DNA of 44,513 nucleotides from Cytophagaceae bacterium (GTDB taxonomy: Bacteria > Bacteroidota > Bacteroidia > Cytophagales > Spirosomataceae), in assembly GCA_017984215.1 (NCBI GenBank), contig JAGOAA010000017.1:1-44513 (forward strand). Direction: 5' to 3'. The notes beneath the pieces were generated by a model. It ran no database searches, was not told where the DNA came from, and saw only the letters and a list, made by a program, of their open reading frames with translations. The position numbers and the translations under genes were made by a program. Below are positions 24,787 through 33,575 of the stretch, piece after piece. Numbering within the stretch: the stretch's first letter is position 1; each line of letters starts with the position of its first letter.

Positions 24787-26160
24787 TTAAGGATTAACGC
24801 CATATTGGTCAACTAAATAGATAATCGCGGCGATATTAACGGCTCCCAAAAGCAATTCCCGCTTATTCACGTTTTCAAATACATCCGTCTTCGCATGGTG
24901 TAAATCAAAATAGCGCTGGCTATCCGGCACTAAACCTGCAATAACAGTCGCAGGATTTATGCGCGCCAATGGTCCAATATCCGTACCACTTCCACCAAAG
25001 GTCACCTCACACCCATAAGGTTTTAATAGCGAAGACCATGATTGAAATTTCTTAAATGCTTCCTTCGATGCGGTCATACCAATCGAACGCGGGGTAAATC
25101 CGCCCTCATCACTCTCCAGCGCCATGATGTGATTTTCATTATTCAATTTTGCTTGATTCGCATATTCATTGCCTCCGCGAACCCCATTCTCTTCATTGGC
25201 AAATAACACAAAGCGAATCGTGCGCTTGGGCTTATAATTCAAAGCCTTCATAACACGCAATACTTCCATCGTATGTACGACTCCCGCTCCGTCGTCATGA
25301 GCGCCTTCGTTGACATCCCAACTATCTAAATGACCACCTAACGTGATATACTCATTCGGAAACTCTGAACCCTTGATTTCAGCCACGACATTACGATCTT
25401 CAAATTCCGGCAAGAAATAGCCATAAGTTTGCATCTGCATTTGAACCTTTCCTTTTTTCGCTAACGCATACAGCATTTTGGCATCATCTGGTCCTACTGC
25501 CACAGCTGGAATCTTCGGGTATGCAGGGTCATAAACCATGGAACCCGTATGCGGTGCATTATCTGGCGCCGTACTCAACGAGTGAATCATAATTCCCACA
25601 GCACCGTATTTGGCGGCACGAGATGCCCCAGAGCGACGATAAACACCACTTTCGCCATAAGCGCGAAAAGTCTGAATCTTCGTTGGGTCAAATACACTGT
25701 GGAAATAGACAATCTTTCCCTTTACCTCATCCTTCCGTTTTTCCAATTCATCAAAGTTGGCAACCGCCAACACCTCCGCCTCAATCATACCATTCGAACC
25801 CATCGAATTCCCTAACGCTAATACAGCTAAAGGTTGGATGCGAGATTCCCCATTAACTCCCACAATGGAAGCAAAATCAGTGCCTCCACGCTTCCAATTC
25901 ATCATTTTATGAGATTGAAAAAATACCCGATCCGGACCAAGAGCCTCCATATTTCTTTTACCCCATTCAGCAGCTTGTTGGCCCTGAGGCGATCCCGCCA
26001 AGCGGCCGCCAATCTTTTTCGTCAAATCATATAATAGATCATAGGCCTTGCCGTTGGTCATGATTTCGTCCGACATGCGTTTGATGAACAAACTATCTTT
26101 TTGTGCAATGGATGAAAAGCCTACCAAAACAGTTAGGCAAAGGGTTGATATAACTCTCAT
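24787..26160 (-). CDS. Exported M28 family zinc aminopeptidase
   Basis: A 457-residue secreted peptidase. After the signal peptide (1-19, ending SSIAQ) a PA-like insert spans about 100-235, and the catalytic domain shows the zinc site: GGHLD (His277), HDDGAG (Asp289), ANEENG (Glu323/Glu324), ESDEGG (Asp351) and DLHHAKTD (His422). This matches the carboxypeptidase Q/plasma glutamate carboxypeptidase-like M28 group. It probably trims dipeptides or N-terminal residues in the periplasm. The gene has a promoter at 26186-26215 and the AAACCTCT leader motif just before the ATG. Confidence 0.93.
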   Translation of the reverse strand: MRVISTLCLTVLVGFSSIAQKDSLFIKRMSDEIMTNGKAYDLLYDLTKKIGGRLAGSPQGQQAAEWGKRNMEALGPDRVFFQSHKMMNWKRGGTDFASIVGVNGESRIQPLAVLALGNSMGSNGMIEAEVLAVANFDELEKRKDEVKGKIVYFHSVFDPTKIQTFRAYGESGVYRRSGASRAAKYGAVGIMIHSLSTAPDNAPHTGSMVYDPAYPKIPAVAVGPDDAKMLYALAKKGKVQMQMQTYGYFLPEFEDRNVVAEIKGSEFPNEYITLGGHLDSWDVNEGAHDDGAGVVHTMEVLRVMKALNYKPKRTIRFVLFANEENGVRGGNEYANQAKLNNENHIMALESDEGGFTPRSIGMTASKEAFKKFQSWSSLLKPYGCEVTFGGSGTDIGPLARINPATVIAGLVPDSQRYFDLHHAKTDVFENVNKRELLLGAVNIAAIIYLVDQYGVNP

Positions 26161-26185
26161 AGAGGTTTCGTGTTTGAATGAATTT

Positions 26186-26215
26186 TAAATATAGGCATGC
26201 TGAATCCATTTTCAA
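26186..26215 (-). promoter_or_regulatory. Promoter of the M28 peptidase gene
   Basis: On the minus strand TTG (26213-26215) is followed by 19 bases and TATATTTA (26186-26193), one base from the TAnnTTTG consensus. The leader would be about 20 bases long and contain AAACCTCT (26161-26168). Confidence 0.6.
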
Positions 26216-26268
26216 AATTGGGAAATGCCTGATAATTCCTTAATTTTTGGATAAATCGAATCGCATCC

Positions 26269-26709
26269 ATGCATAAAGTACTCTTCATTACCTTGTTATT
26301 CTTTGGTAGCACGGCCATAGCCCAAAAAACTCACGAAAAACAGGCGGTCCAACAAGTCATTCGAAATATGTTCATCGCGATGCAAACGGGCGATACGGCT
26401 TTATTCAGATCATGTTTCGCTCCCAAGGTTATTTTCCAAACCATTGTGACCAAAGAAAACCAAACACAAGTCAAGTCGGAGGATTTTGAAGCATTTCTAA
26501 AAAGCCTGACTAAATATCCCAAAGGCGCCCTAGACGAACGCATCAAATTCAAAGGAGTTCATCAAGATGGAACCTTGGCGAGCGTTTGGACTCCTTATCA
26601 GTTTTACTACCAAGGCAAGTTTTCCCACGGTGGCGTGAATTCATTCCAATTGGTCAAAATAGGAGATGACTGGAAGATTCAATACTTGATCGATACGCGA
26701 AGAAAATAA
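26269..26709 (+). CDS. Exported NTF2/SnoaL-like (DUF4440-type) protein
   Basis: A 146-residue exported protein: signal peptide 1-19 (MHKVLFITLLFFGSTAIAQ), then an NTF2-like cone fold with QAVQQVIRNMFIAMQTGDTALFRSCFAP, LASVWTPYQFYYQGKFSHGGVNSFQLVKI and a final DWKIQYLIDTRR strand. Many such proteins have no known activity. It is divergent from the M28 gene and lies 45 bases before the acylase gene. Confidence 0.82.
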   Translation: MHKVLFITLLFFGSTAIAQKTHEKQAVQQVIRNMFIAMQTGDTALFRSCFAPKVIFQTIVTKENQTQVKSEDFEAFLKSLTKYPKGALDERIKFKGVHQDGTLASVWTPYQFYYQGKFSHGGVNSFQLVKIGDDWKIQYLIDTRRK

Positions 26710-26754
26710 CAAACAAATTGTGCCCAACTGCGTTAAGCTATAAAACCTATAAAC

Positions 26755-28818
26755 ATGAAATACCTTATTGCCATTCTTATTCTGTGCAGCTTCCAAATCC
26801 TCGCGCAGCAACCCAATATACGTACGAATCAAATCAACATCGCCCGCGATACCTACGGCGTTCCCCATATTTTTGCTCCTACGGATCCCGAAGTAGCATA
26901 TGGATTAGCCTGGGCACATTCCGAGGATGATTTCAAAACGATTCAAACTTTGATCTTGACAGGTAAAGGGAAATTAGGAACCTATTTAGGGAAGAAAGGC
27001 GCACCCGTGGATTATGTGTTTGGCCTATTGAATACGCGGAAGGTGGTAGACCAACAAATCAAAGCGATGGATCCGGCATTTATCCAGTTGGTCCAAGGGT
27101 ATCTCATGGGCCTAGAAGCTTATGCCAAAGCGCATCCGCAAGAGGTGTTAAATAAACACGTCTTTCCAATCCAATTAGAAGATTACATCGCGACGACCAT
27201 GTTCTCGGTGGCTATCTTCTGTGGCGTGGACAAAACCTTACCTAAAATCCTCGATGGTACCATCCCACATTTAACGGGCTTTACCGGAGAAGGCAGTAAT
27301 GCCTTTGCGATTAAGAGTACTAAATCCACAACGGGAGAACCGATGTTGGTGATTAATGCCCACCAACCGATTGAAGGAGCGACAGCATTCTACGAAGCCC
27401 ATGTACAGAGCGAGGAAGGGTGGAACATACTCGGCGGTCTATTCCCAGGGGGACCTTTAATCTTTCATGGCGTTACGCCAAATTTGGCTTGGGCACATAC
27501 GGTGAATTTTCAGGATAAGATTGATGTATACCAATTGCATACCGACAAAGCCCATCCGGGACAATACGAGGTGGATGGAGCTTGGATGAACTTTGAGAAG
27601 CGCAAAATCAAGTTGAACATCAAGGGAATTCCATTTACAGTCAGCAAAATGGCTTATAATTCCATCTATGGCCCTACGGTCAAAACGCCGAAAGGGGCGT
27701 ATTTCTCCCTTCGATTGCCAGCTTTGATGGATGCGGGGGCACTCCAACAATGGTATGCGATGAATCGCTCGAACAATTTCCAGGAGTTCAAGGCGGCTTT
27801 GACACAGAATCATTTGCCGATGTTCAACATCATGTATGCGGATAAGCAGGATAACATCTTTTACATCTCCAATGGAAAGATGCCATATCGCAATGCGGAT
27901 CCAAAATACAATTGGTCCTCGACCTTACCAGGCAATACCCGCGCGACGCTTTGGAATACCTTTAAGCCTTTGGATGCCCTGCCACAGTATACGAATCCCG
28001 CGAGCGGTTATTTATTCAATACGAATCATTCGCCATTCTTAGCTACCACGACGGCAGAAAACTTAAATCCGGCGAAATTCGATAAATACGATGGCTATGA
28101 GACCTATCATAACAATCGGAGCCAACGGGCCAAAGACCTAATTGATGGCTATGACAAGATATCTTGGGAGGATTTGAAGCGGATTAAGTTTGACCGCCAA
28201 TTACCGGCGAAGATCTTATATCCTTATGGTTTGGATGCCAGTTTACTTTTCAGCTTAAAAGAGTCGGATTATCCTGCTTTAGCGACAATCATTCAAGGCA
28301 TCAAGCAATGGAATCACGTGACAGATATCGAGAGCGTGGGCGCACTGTATTACAACATCGCCTATTACCAGGCATCTAAACTACGTACCTCCGGTTCTAA
28401 AGATCCATTGACTGAGGCAGAAGCTGTTCAATTATGCCAATATGTGCATGATTTCTTACTGAAGCATTATGGCCGATTGGATGTGAAGCTGGGTGAATTC
28501 CAACGCTTACAACGCGGAACGGAGGATTGGCCACAAGCGGGCATGCCGGATGTTTTGGCCGCGGTGATGTCGGAGCCCTTCGGAGAATCTAAACGCAAGA
28601 TGAACAGCGGGGACGCTTACATCGGTTTTGTGAAATTCCCAAAAGATGGCGGCTTACCTTTGATTGAGACGGTTAATACCTTTGGGGCAAGTTCCCATCC
28701 GGAATCCAAGCATTTCGCGGATCAGCGGGCAATGTACCAAGCGCAGAAAACCAAAGTCATGACCTTGGATAAGGTTGAGGTACTGAAGACGGCGGAACGG
28801 GTGTATCATCCCGGTTAA
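26755..28818 (+). CDS. Exported penicillin acylase family (Ntn) hydrolase
   Basis: A 687-residue periplasmic amidase of the S45 N-terminal-nucleophile family. The signal peptide ends near residue 18 (FQILAQQ). The alpha part begins with INIARDTYGVPHIFAPTD, and the beta part is expected to start at Ser181 in GEGSNAFAI after self-cleavage; His and Asn motifs (VINAHQPIEG, GYLFNTNHSPF) follow. Members cleave the side chain of beta-lactams, acyl-homoserine lactones or peptides; this one resembles the aculeacin acylase/PvdQ-like group, so quorum-signal hydrolysis is possible but not shown. The leader motif AAACCTAT is at 26743-26750. It ends two bases before the stop of the next, opposite gene. Confidence 0.9.
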   Translation: MKYLIAILILCSFQILAQQPNIRTNQINIARDTYGVPHIFAPTDPEVAYGLAWAHSEDDFKTIQTLILTGKGKLGTYLGKKGAPVDYVFGLLNTRKVVDQQIKAMDPAFIQLVQGYLMGLEAYAKAHPQEVLNKHVFPIQLEDYIATTMFSVAIFCGVDKTLPKILDGTIPHLTGFTGEGSNAFAIKSTKSTTGEPMLVINAHQPIEGATAFYEAHVQSEEGWNILGGLFPGGPLIFHGVTPNLAWAHTVNFQDKIDVYQLHTDKAHPGQYEVDGAWMNFEKRKIKLNIKGIPFTVSKMAYNSIYGPTVKTPKGAYFSLRLPALMDAGALQQWYAMNRSNNFQEFKAALTQNHLPMFNIMYADKQDNIFYISNGKMPYRNADPKYNWSSTLPGNTRATLWNTFKPLDALPQYTNPASGYLFNTNHSPFLATTTAENLNPAKFDKYDGYETYHNNRSQRAKDLIDGYDKISWEDLKRIKFDRQLPAKILYPYGLDASLLFSLKESDYPALATIIQGIKQWNHVTDIESVGALYYNIAYYQASKLRTSGSKDPLTEAEAVQLCQYVHDFLLKHYGRLDVKLGEFQRLQRGTEDWPQAGMPDVLAAVMSEPFGESKRKMNSGDAYIGFVKFPKDGGLPLIETVNTFGASSHPESKHFADQRAMYQAQKTKVMTLDKVEVLKTAERVYHPG

Positions 28819-28820
28819 AC

Positions 28821-30185
28821 TTAAACGTTCAGTAATTTCTTAAGCGAATCATAATGCGACTCGGCGATGAGGTAAACAGAGAATCGTTTATCATCATTCG
28901 CTGTTTGTCGGATTATAACATCATCCAAGCGATAATGCGCCCAGAAATAGCTGTTGATCCCTTTAATCAACTTCGCGCGCACTTGCCTTTGGGTTTCATA
29001 GGCATATGACCCATAGCCCATCATATCGGTAAAATGCTGTGAACTGAAGGCATGTCCTTGTGGATGTTTCAAACAGGCATGAAGGAATTCGAAGGCACCG
29101 GCCGGCAAACCATCCAAGGGCTCAATGCTACTTTCATGGACTTTTTGAGGCTTACTTTTTCGATAGGCGTAAATACCTCCAGCCGTCAGGATTAGCAAAG
29201 CGGCAGCACCATAGCCAATAAGATCAGTAGGGTAGGGCTTGATGTAAAATGGACCTTTGTAGGTACTCAAGGATTTGAGTTTATCGATGGAAATGGAATC
29301 GATTGTAATGGACGCCTGATCATTCGTAATCGCATTCATCCGTTTATATGAATAGATAAACCCATTGTGAAACTCGTATTCAAAATTAATATTGAACATC
29401 GGAATCACGGTATTTAATTGATAAATACGATTGTTTAGAGGATCTGCCCATACAGAAATTGAACCGTCAAGAAAGAAATATTTCCCATCCAAAAACTCGG
29501 ATTCTAGTCTTTTGATTCCAAGGTCTTTAATTAAACCAACTTGAACGTCACCTAACGAAGTCCATTGATTAGCTCTTAGATCTTTTTCAAAATACCGATA
29601 GGTCTTAGCTTGATCTTTGGTTACATAGAGGCTCGGAAATTCGATAACACTGATAACTCCTCGAGCCTTATCGTATCCACCAAAATCACTTTTCATCCAA
29701 CGAGGACCTGTTTCTTCAGGTGGCGAAGTCATTTCCCATTCTTTGGACTTAAATGAAAAATAAGTAGGGACATTATTCGCATGCCAAAAGCCCATCCCAC
29801 CGTAGCTAAATAAAGTGTCATTCATGACAAATTGAATTGCATGATAATTATAACCCCGATGATAGGTTCTATCAATTCTTTCAAAAATAAAATTCTTAAT
29901 ATCTAACTGATAGACCTGACCCGTACCTTCAATAAGTAATTGATAATTATTATTTAAATGAAATGCATTTACTCGATAATTAAGCGGTATGTCTCTTTTT
30001 TCAACTTTTAAAAAATTCAATTTTCCTAAATTCTCCCATTGGCCAATCGACTTTTCCTTAAATATCAACTCACTACTTAAATCAATTCGATAATGAAGAA
30101 TTTCATTTGGCAATTTGAATTGAATCTGACTATAGCAATGATTTTGAATAAAAACGAATATGAGAAGGGGAAACAAATTGCGCAT
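28821..30185 (-). CDS. Membrane-spanning protein with periplasmic beta domain and cytoplasmic tail, possible sensor
   Basis: A 454-residue protein not matched to a named family. Residues 1-19 are a signal peptide (HCYSQ), about 20-315 a beta-rich region with Trp- and Tyr-containing repeats that suggests a propeller, 322-341 a single hydrophobic membrane span (IGYGAAALLILTAGGIYAY), and 345-454 a basic and mixed cytoplasmic tail (GAFEFLHACLKH, YETQRQVRAKLIKGINSYF, RFSVYLIAESH) that could be a winged-helix DNA-binding domain. This layout would fit a one-component transmembrane regulator, but no motif proves DNA binding. It is divergent from a LamG lipoprotein gene, with an inverted repeat in between. 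The leader has TTTACCT directly before the ATG. Confidence 0.75.
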   Translation of the reverse strand: MRNLFPLLIFVFIQNHCYSQIQFKLPNEILHYRIDLSSELIFKEKSIGQWENLGKLNFLKVEKRDIPLNYRVNAFHLNNNYQLLIEGTGQVYQLDIKNFIFERIDRTYHRGYNYHAIQFVMNDTLFSYGGMGFWHANNVPTYFSFKSKEWEMTSPPEETGPRWMKSDFGGYDKARGVISVIEFPSLYVTKDQAKTYRYFEKDLRANQWTSLGDVQVGLIKDLGIKRLESEFLDGKYFFLDGSISVWADPLNNRIYQLNTVIPMFNINFEYEFHNGFIYSYKRMNAITNDQASITIDSISIDKLKSLSTYKGPFYIKPYPTDLIGYGAAALLILTAGGIYAYRKSKPQKVHESSIEPLDGLPAGAFEFLHACLKHPQGHAFSSQHFTDMMGYGSYAYETQRQVRAKLIKGINSYFWAHYRLDDVIIRQTANDDKRFSVYLIAESHYDSLKKLLNV

Positions 30186-30280
30186 AGGTAAACATAAACT
30201 TGTAGGAAAGTAAATTAATCGATTTGCTTCTGAAAATTATTTGAATACTTATTAAAAGGTAAATAATTTATGTGTAATGC

Positions 30281-30298
30281 GCGAATTACTTAATTCGC
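30281..30298. promoter_or_regulatory. Inverted repeat between divergent sensor and LamG lipoprotein genes
   Basis: GCGAATTA-CT-TAATTCGC, perfect 8-bp arms. It lies about 95 bases before the minus-strand start and 100 bases before the plus-strand start, the only strong palindrome in this 212-base gap, and may be a regulator binding site. Confidence 0.45.
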
Positions 30299-30397
30299 AA
30301 TCGATTTTCGGGGTGTAGTTTCTTATTTGGATATTAATTATTTCACCAAAAGACACTTCATAAAAAATCTGTAAGCGTCTTGCTATTTTTTAAAAAT

Positions 30398-32347
30398 ATG
30401 TTTCAATTAAAAACGGATAGAGCAAAATTACTAAAATCGGTTTTCATCGGATTTTTTATCCTCTTAATTTCTTGCAGTAAACAAGATGACCCTCAATCGC
30501 CTCCGACAGTACTTACCCTTGAGGCTAGCGAAGTTAAACTAACATCTTTCACAATGTCCGGCGAAGTAAGTAACGAGGGATTTAATGCTGCCAAAGAGCG
30601 GGGGTTTGTTTGGAGTTCAACAAATCCAAACCCGTCTGTTAGCGATAATAAGGTAGTCGTAGGTTATGGTAAGGGACAATATTCTTACTTATTTGAGAAA
30701 TTGACTGCAAATACAAATTATTATATAAAGGCTTTTGCGACCAATGACAAGGGTACTTCTTATGGTGAAACGAAAACAATAAAAACAGCTGATTATGACT
30801 TGGCAACGTTGAGTACCGAAATACCAAAAAACATAACTTATACGAGTGCTGAACTTGGTGGTAATGTGTTAAAAGATGGAGGAATCGAAGTGACAGAGAA
30901 AGGTTTGTGTTTGGCTATTAATAAAACCCCAACGATAGAAGATATAAAAATAGCAAATGGGAAAGGAATTGGCTCATTTGCTAATGTTGTTATAAAACTT
31001 CAGGAGGGATCAAATTATATTGTTCGTGCCTACGCTATTAATGGAAAAGGTATTAGTTATGGAAACGAACAAAAGTTTACAACAATATCCTATAAAGCGC
31101 CTACGCTTACAACTAGAAGTGCACAAAACATATTTGCTACTTATGCCACATTGTCTGGAAATATTAGCGATAATGGTGGAGCAGAATTAATAGAAAAAGG
31201 ATTTTGTTTATCTAAAAATCCAAATCCTAACATTTCGGATATCAAAGTGAAGTCTTCTAATTCAGAAGTGGGTGATTTTGCAATCGTAATTACTGAACTT
31301 GAACCGTCTAGTAAATATTATGTAAGAGCATATGCACAAAATTTCAAAGGGATATCGTACGGCGATGAAATATCTTTTACGACTACTCAAGGAACAATTC
31401 CATCGGTTGGAACAAATGATTTTCAAGAAATAACGCAAACTTCCGTAAGAGCAGGCGTTGAAATTTCATCAAATGGAGGACTTGATATAACAGAGTTTGG
31501 TGTTTGTCTTTCCACAAACCGAAATCCATCAATAAATGACCGAAAAGTAATTTTGGGAACATCAAATTCTCCTGGTAAAATGGATAATATTTTTGGCTTG
31601 TCAAGTAATACAACTTATTATTTACGTGGATATGCGATAAATAGAATAGGTATAGCATATGGACCAGAAAAATCTTTTACCACGAACAATCAAATACAAA
31701 ATTCTATAAATTCTGGTCTAGTCGCATTTTTTCCATTTAATGGGAATACAAATGAGGTAATAGGGAATGGGAGTAATGGAACAAATGTAGGTGCGGCTTT
31801 AACCACTGATCGATTCAATTCAATAAATAAAGCATATTACTTTTCGGCTTCTAATTGTAGTCCAAGAATTGAGTATATATTGAATACGTCATCTATTACC
31901 ACAAGTTTGACTATATCTATATGGGTGCTAAAAGTTGGCAACGGCTGTTATGCTCCTCGTATTTTAGATTTCGCATCAAATCCAATAGATGGTCCAGGTC
32001 AATTACAAATGGGTTATGGGTATGAAAATTCTTGGGGAATTGGCCATCAAAAATCAAACAGAACAGATTTAAATTCACCAATATTCCCAATTGGACAAAT
32101 TAAATGGACACACTTGGTGTATACCAATGATGGAGTATCAGCTAAATATTATCAAGATGGAACCTTACTGCAAACGGTCTCTAATGGTACCGGTAGCCCT
32201 ATTTTAGCAAAATTTCTAACCATAGGAAGAATGAACCATCCGGCCTATGATGCATTTAATGGCAAATTAGATGATATTGGAATATGGAATAGAGCATTAA
32301 CATCCGAAGAAGTTAACTTTTTATTTCAAAATAATTATCAACCATAA
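30398..32347 (+). CDS. Lipoprotein with fibronectin-like repeats and C-terminal LamG domain
   Basis: A 649-residue probable surface lipoprotein with lipobox LISC. Four similar repeats of about 90-95 residues follow, each with an EKGFCLS or ERGFVWS strand, a GxGxF step and YYVRAYAxNxxGxSYG ending in FTT; this is the fibronectin-like repeat common in Bacteroidota surface proteins. Residues about 440-649 are a LamG/concanavalin-like domain (VAFFPFNGNTNEV, YYFSASNC, KLDDIGIWNRAL) that may bind glycans. ATG 30398 was preferred to an in-frame TTG at 30380. The region is clearly more AT-rich than its neighbours, which may mean recent transfer. It is followed by a bidirectional terminator. Confidence 0.85.
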   Translation: MFQLKTDRAKLLKSVFIGFFILLISCSKQDDPQSPPTVLTLEASEVKLTSFTMSGEVSNEGFNAAKERGFVWSSTNPNPSVSDNKVVVGYGKGQYSYLFEKLTANTNYYIKAFATNDKGTSYGETKTIKTADYDLATLSTEIPKNITYTSAELGGNVLKDGGIEVTEKGLCLAINKTPTIEDIKIANGKGIGSFANVVIKLQEGSNYIVRAYAINGKGISYGNEQKFTTISYKAPTLTTRSAQNIFATYATLSGNISDNGGAELIEKGFCLSKNPNPNISDIKVKSSNSEVGDFAIVITELEPSSKYYVRAYAQNFKGISYGDEISFTTTQGTIPSVGTNDFQEITQTSVRAGVEISSNGGLDITEFGVCLSTNRNPSINDRKVILGTSNSPGKMDNIFGLSSNTTYYLRGYAINRIGIAYGPEKSFTTNNQIQNSINSGLVAFFPFNGNTNEVIGNGSNGTNVGAALTTDRFNSINKAYYFSASNCSPRIEYILNTSSITTSLTISIWVLKVGNGCYAPRILDFASNPIDGPGQLQMGYGYENSWGIGHQKSNRTDLNSPIFPIGQIKWTHLVYTNDGVSAKYYQDGTLLQTVSNGTGSPILAKFLTIGRMNHPAYDAFNGKLDDIGIWNRALTSEEVNFLFQNNYQP

Positions 32348-32360
32348 TCTGTTTAAAACA

Positions 32361-32390
32361 AAAATCCCCACAAATTCTCGTGGGGATTTT
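32361..32390. terminator. Bidirectional terminator between converging genes
   Basis: AAAATCCCCAC and GTGGGGATTTT arms (11 bp) around an eight-base loop, with A on one side and T on the other, so it can stop transcription of both the LamG gene and the minus-strand TIM-barrel gene. Confidence 0.9.
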
Positions 32391-32411
32391 CTTTTCAATT
32401 AAAATGAATTC

Positions 32412-33287
32412 CTATTTGAAGCCAATCTCACTCAAACCTTTGTGCGAAATTACGATTGCTTCCAAAGGCGTTTCGTTCACACAAGCATCTTGCTCTACGT
32501 AATAGTATTTCATACCTGCTAATTCCGCATTGGCTAATACACGTTTGAAATCGATATGTCCTTTGCCTACTGGCGCGAAACGACCTTGATCATCCATGTC
32601 TTTCACATGCCATAATTTAAAACGGCCTGGGTAGCGTTTGAAATAATCAACCGGATCAGCACCGGCTTTGGTTACCCAGTAAATATCCATTTGGAAGTTG
32701 ACAAATTTAGGATTGCAGTTTTCCAATAAATAATCAATCGTCACAATACCATCCGCATCTTTCACATATTCGAAATCATGGTTGTGGTACAATAACTCCA
32801 AACCAGCCGCGTGGCATTTCTCGCCTAATTTGTTCAAGATATCAGCCAAATTCTTTGCTCCACCTTTCATCGCCATTTTCTTGTTCACCGAATCAAAGTA
32901 AAACAAGCCCATTGGCGGAACAGGAATCACAAAATATTTAAAGCCTGCCGCTTTTAAATCCGCAATTTGTTGGTCGATATTGTCCAAGGTAGCCGATCCC
33001 TGATGCGCCGAAATGGGTTTCAAATGCATTTCATCCAATAAAGCCTTGAAATCAGCAGGAGCGAGGTTGTAAAACTTTCCGTTGTTATATCCTGCAGATT
33101 CGATATTCACATAGCCAGCATCCGCTACAGCCTTCAATGTTGCACGCGCATCTTTGCTCATGTCCGTACGAACGGTATAAAGGGCTAACCCTCCAAAAGG
33201 TTTGTCTGCAAATTTAAAAGAGACCAGCGCAATCGATACGACCGCACAAAGACCTAGCACGAAGCCGAGCGATTTGTTCATTTTCAT
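32412..33287 (-). CDS. Exported sugar phosphate isomerase/epimerase-like TIM-barrel protein
   Basis: A 291-residue protein of the xylose-isomerase-like/AP-endonuclease-2 TIM-barrel family with a signal peptide (LGFVLGLCAVVSIALVS). Family features are LALYTVRTDM, AGYVNIESAGY, ISAHQGS, ELLYHNHDFEY, FQMDIYWVTKAG and LWHVKDMD, which supply Glu, His and Asp metal ligands. Exported members accompany sugar-acid or inositol breakdown genes; the substrate is unknown. A TATTTTTG element lies at 33319-33326 and an AACCTA-type leader motif at 33302-33309. The second Met (MNKSLGF) is an equally possible start. Confidence 0.87.
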   Translation of the reverse strand: MKMNKSLGFVLGLCAVVSIALVSFKFADKPFGGLALYTVRTDMSKDARATLKAVADAGYVNIESAGYNNGKFYNLAPADFKALLDEMHLKPISAHQGSATLDNIDQQIADLKAAGFKYFVIPVPPMGLFYFDSVNKKMAMKGGAKNLADILNKLGEKCHAAGLELLYHNHDFEYVKDADGIVTIDYLLENCNPKFVNFQMDIYWVTKAGADPVDYFKRYPGRFKLWHVKDMDDQGRFAPVGKGHIDFKRVLANAELAGMKYYYVEQDACVNETPLEAIVISHKGLSEIGFK

Positions 33288-33318
33288 CGTTAATAAGTTT
33301 TTAGGTTAAAATGAGTTA

Positions 33319-33326
33319 CAAAAATA
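33319..33326 (-). promoter_or_regulatory. -7 element TATTTTTG of the TIM-barrel gene
   Basis: Exact TAnnTTTG match on the minus strand, 31 bases before the ATG. The -33 region is T-rich but lacks a clear TTG. Confidence 0.5.
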
Positions 33327-33394
33327 AGAGAATGTTTGAAGGGAAAAAATGAATTTCTGAATTGTAGACACTTTTTATCAAAAAGATACATTCA

Positions 33395-33467
33395 AAGAGG
33401 TAAGAGGTAAGAGATAAGAGGTAAGAGGGAAGAGTGAAGAGTGAAGAGTGAAGAGGTAAGAAGTAAT
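33395..33467. repeat. Heptamer arrays D and A
   Basis: Four GGTAAGA-type units followed by three AGAGTGA units and a final GGTAAGA. It occupies the middle of the 288-base gap between the TIM-barrel gene and the HTH-like gene, the only copy east of 22 kb in the window. Confidence 0.83.
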
Positions 33468-33575
33468 GTTCCAATTAATAGATTAAATAAGTAGAAGTAA
33501 TTACCTTCTTCCTGTAGGCATTACTAAAGCCAAAGAAAAACGAAATAAAAAGACCGAGAATATCCCTAATATGCT

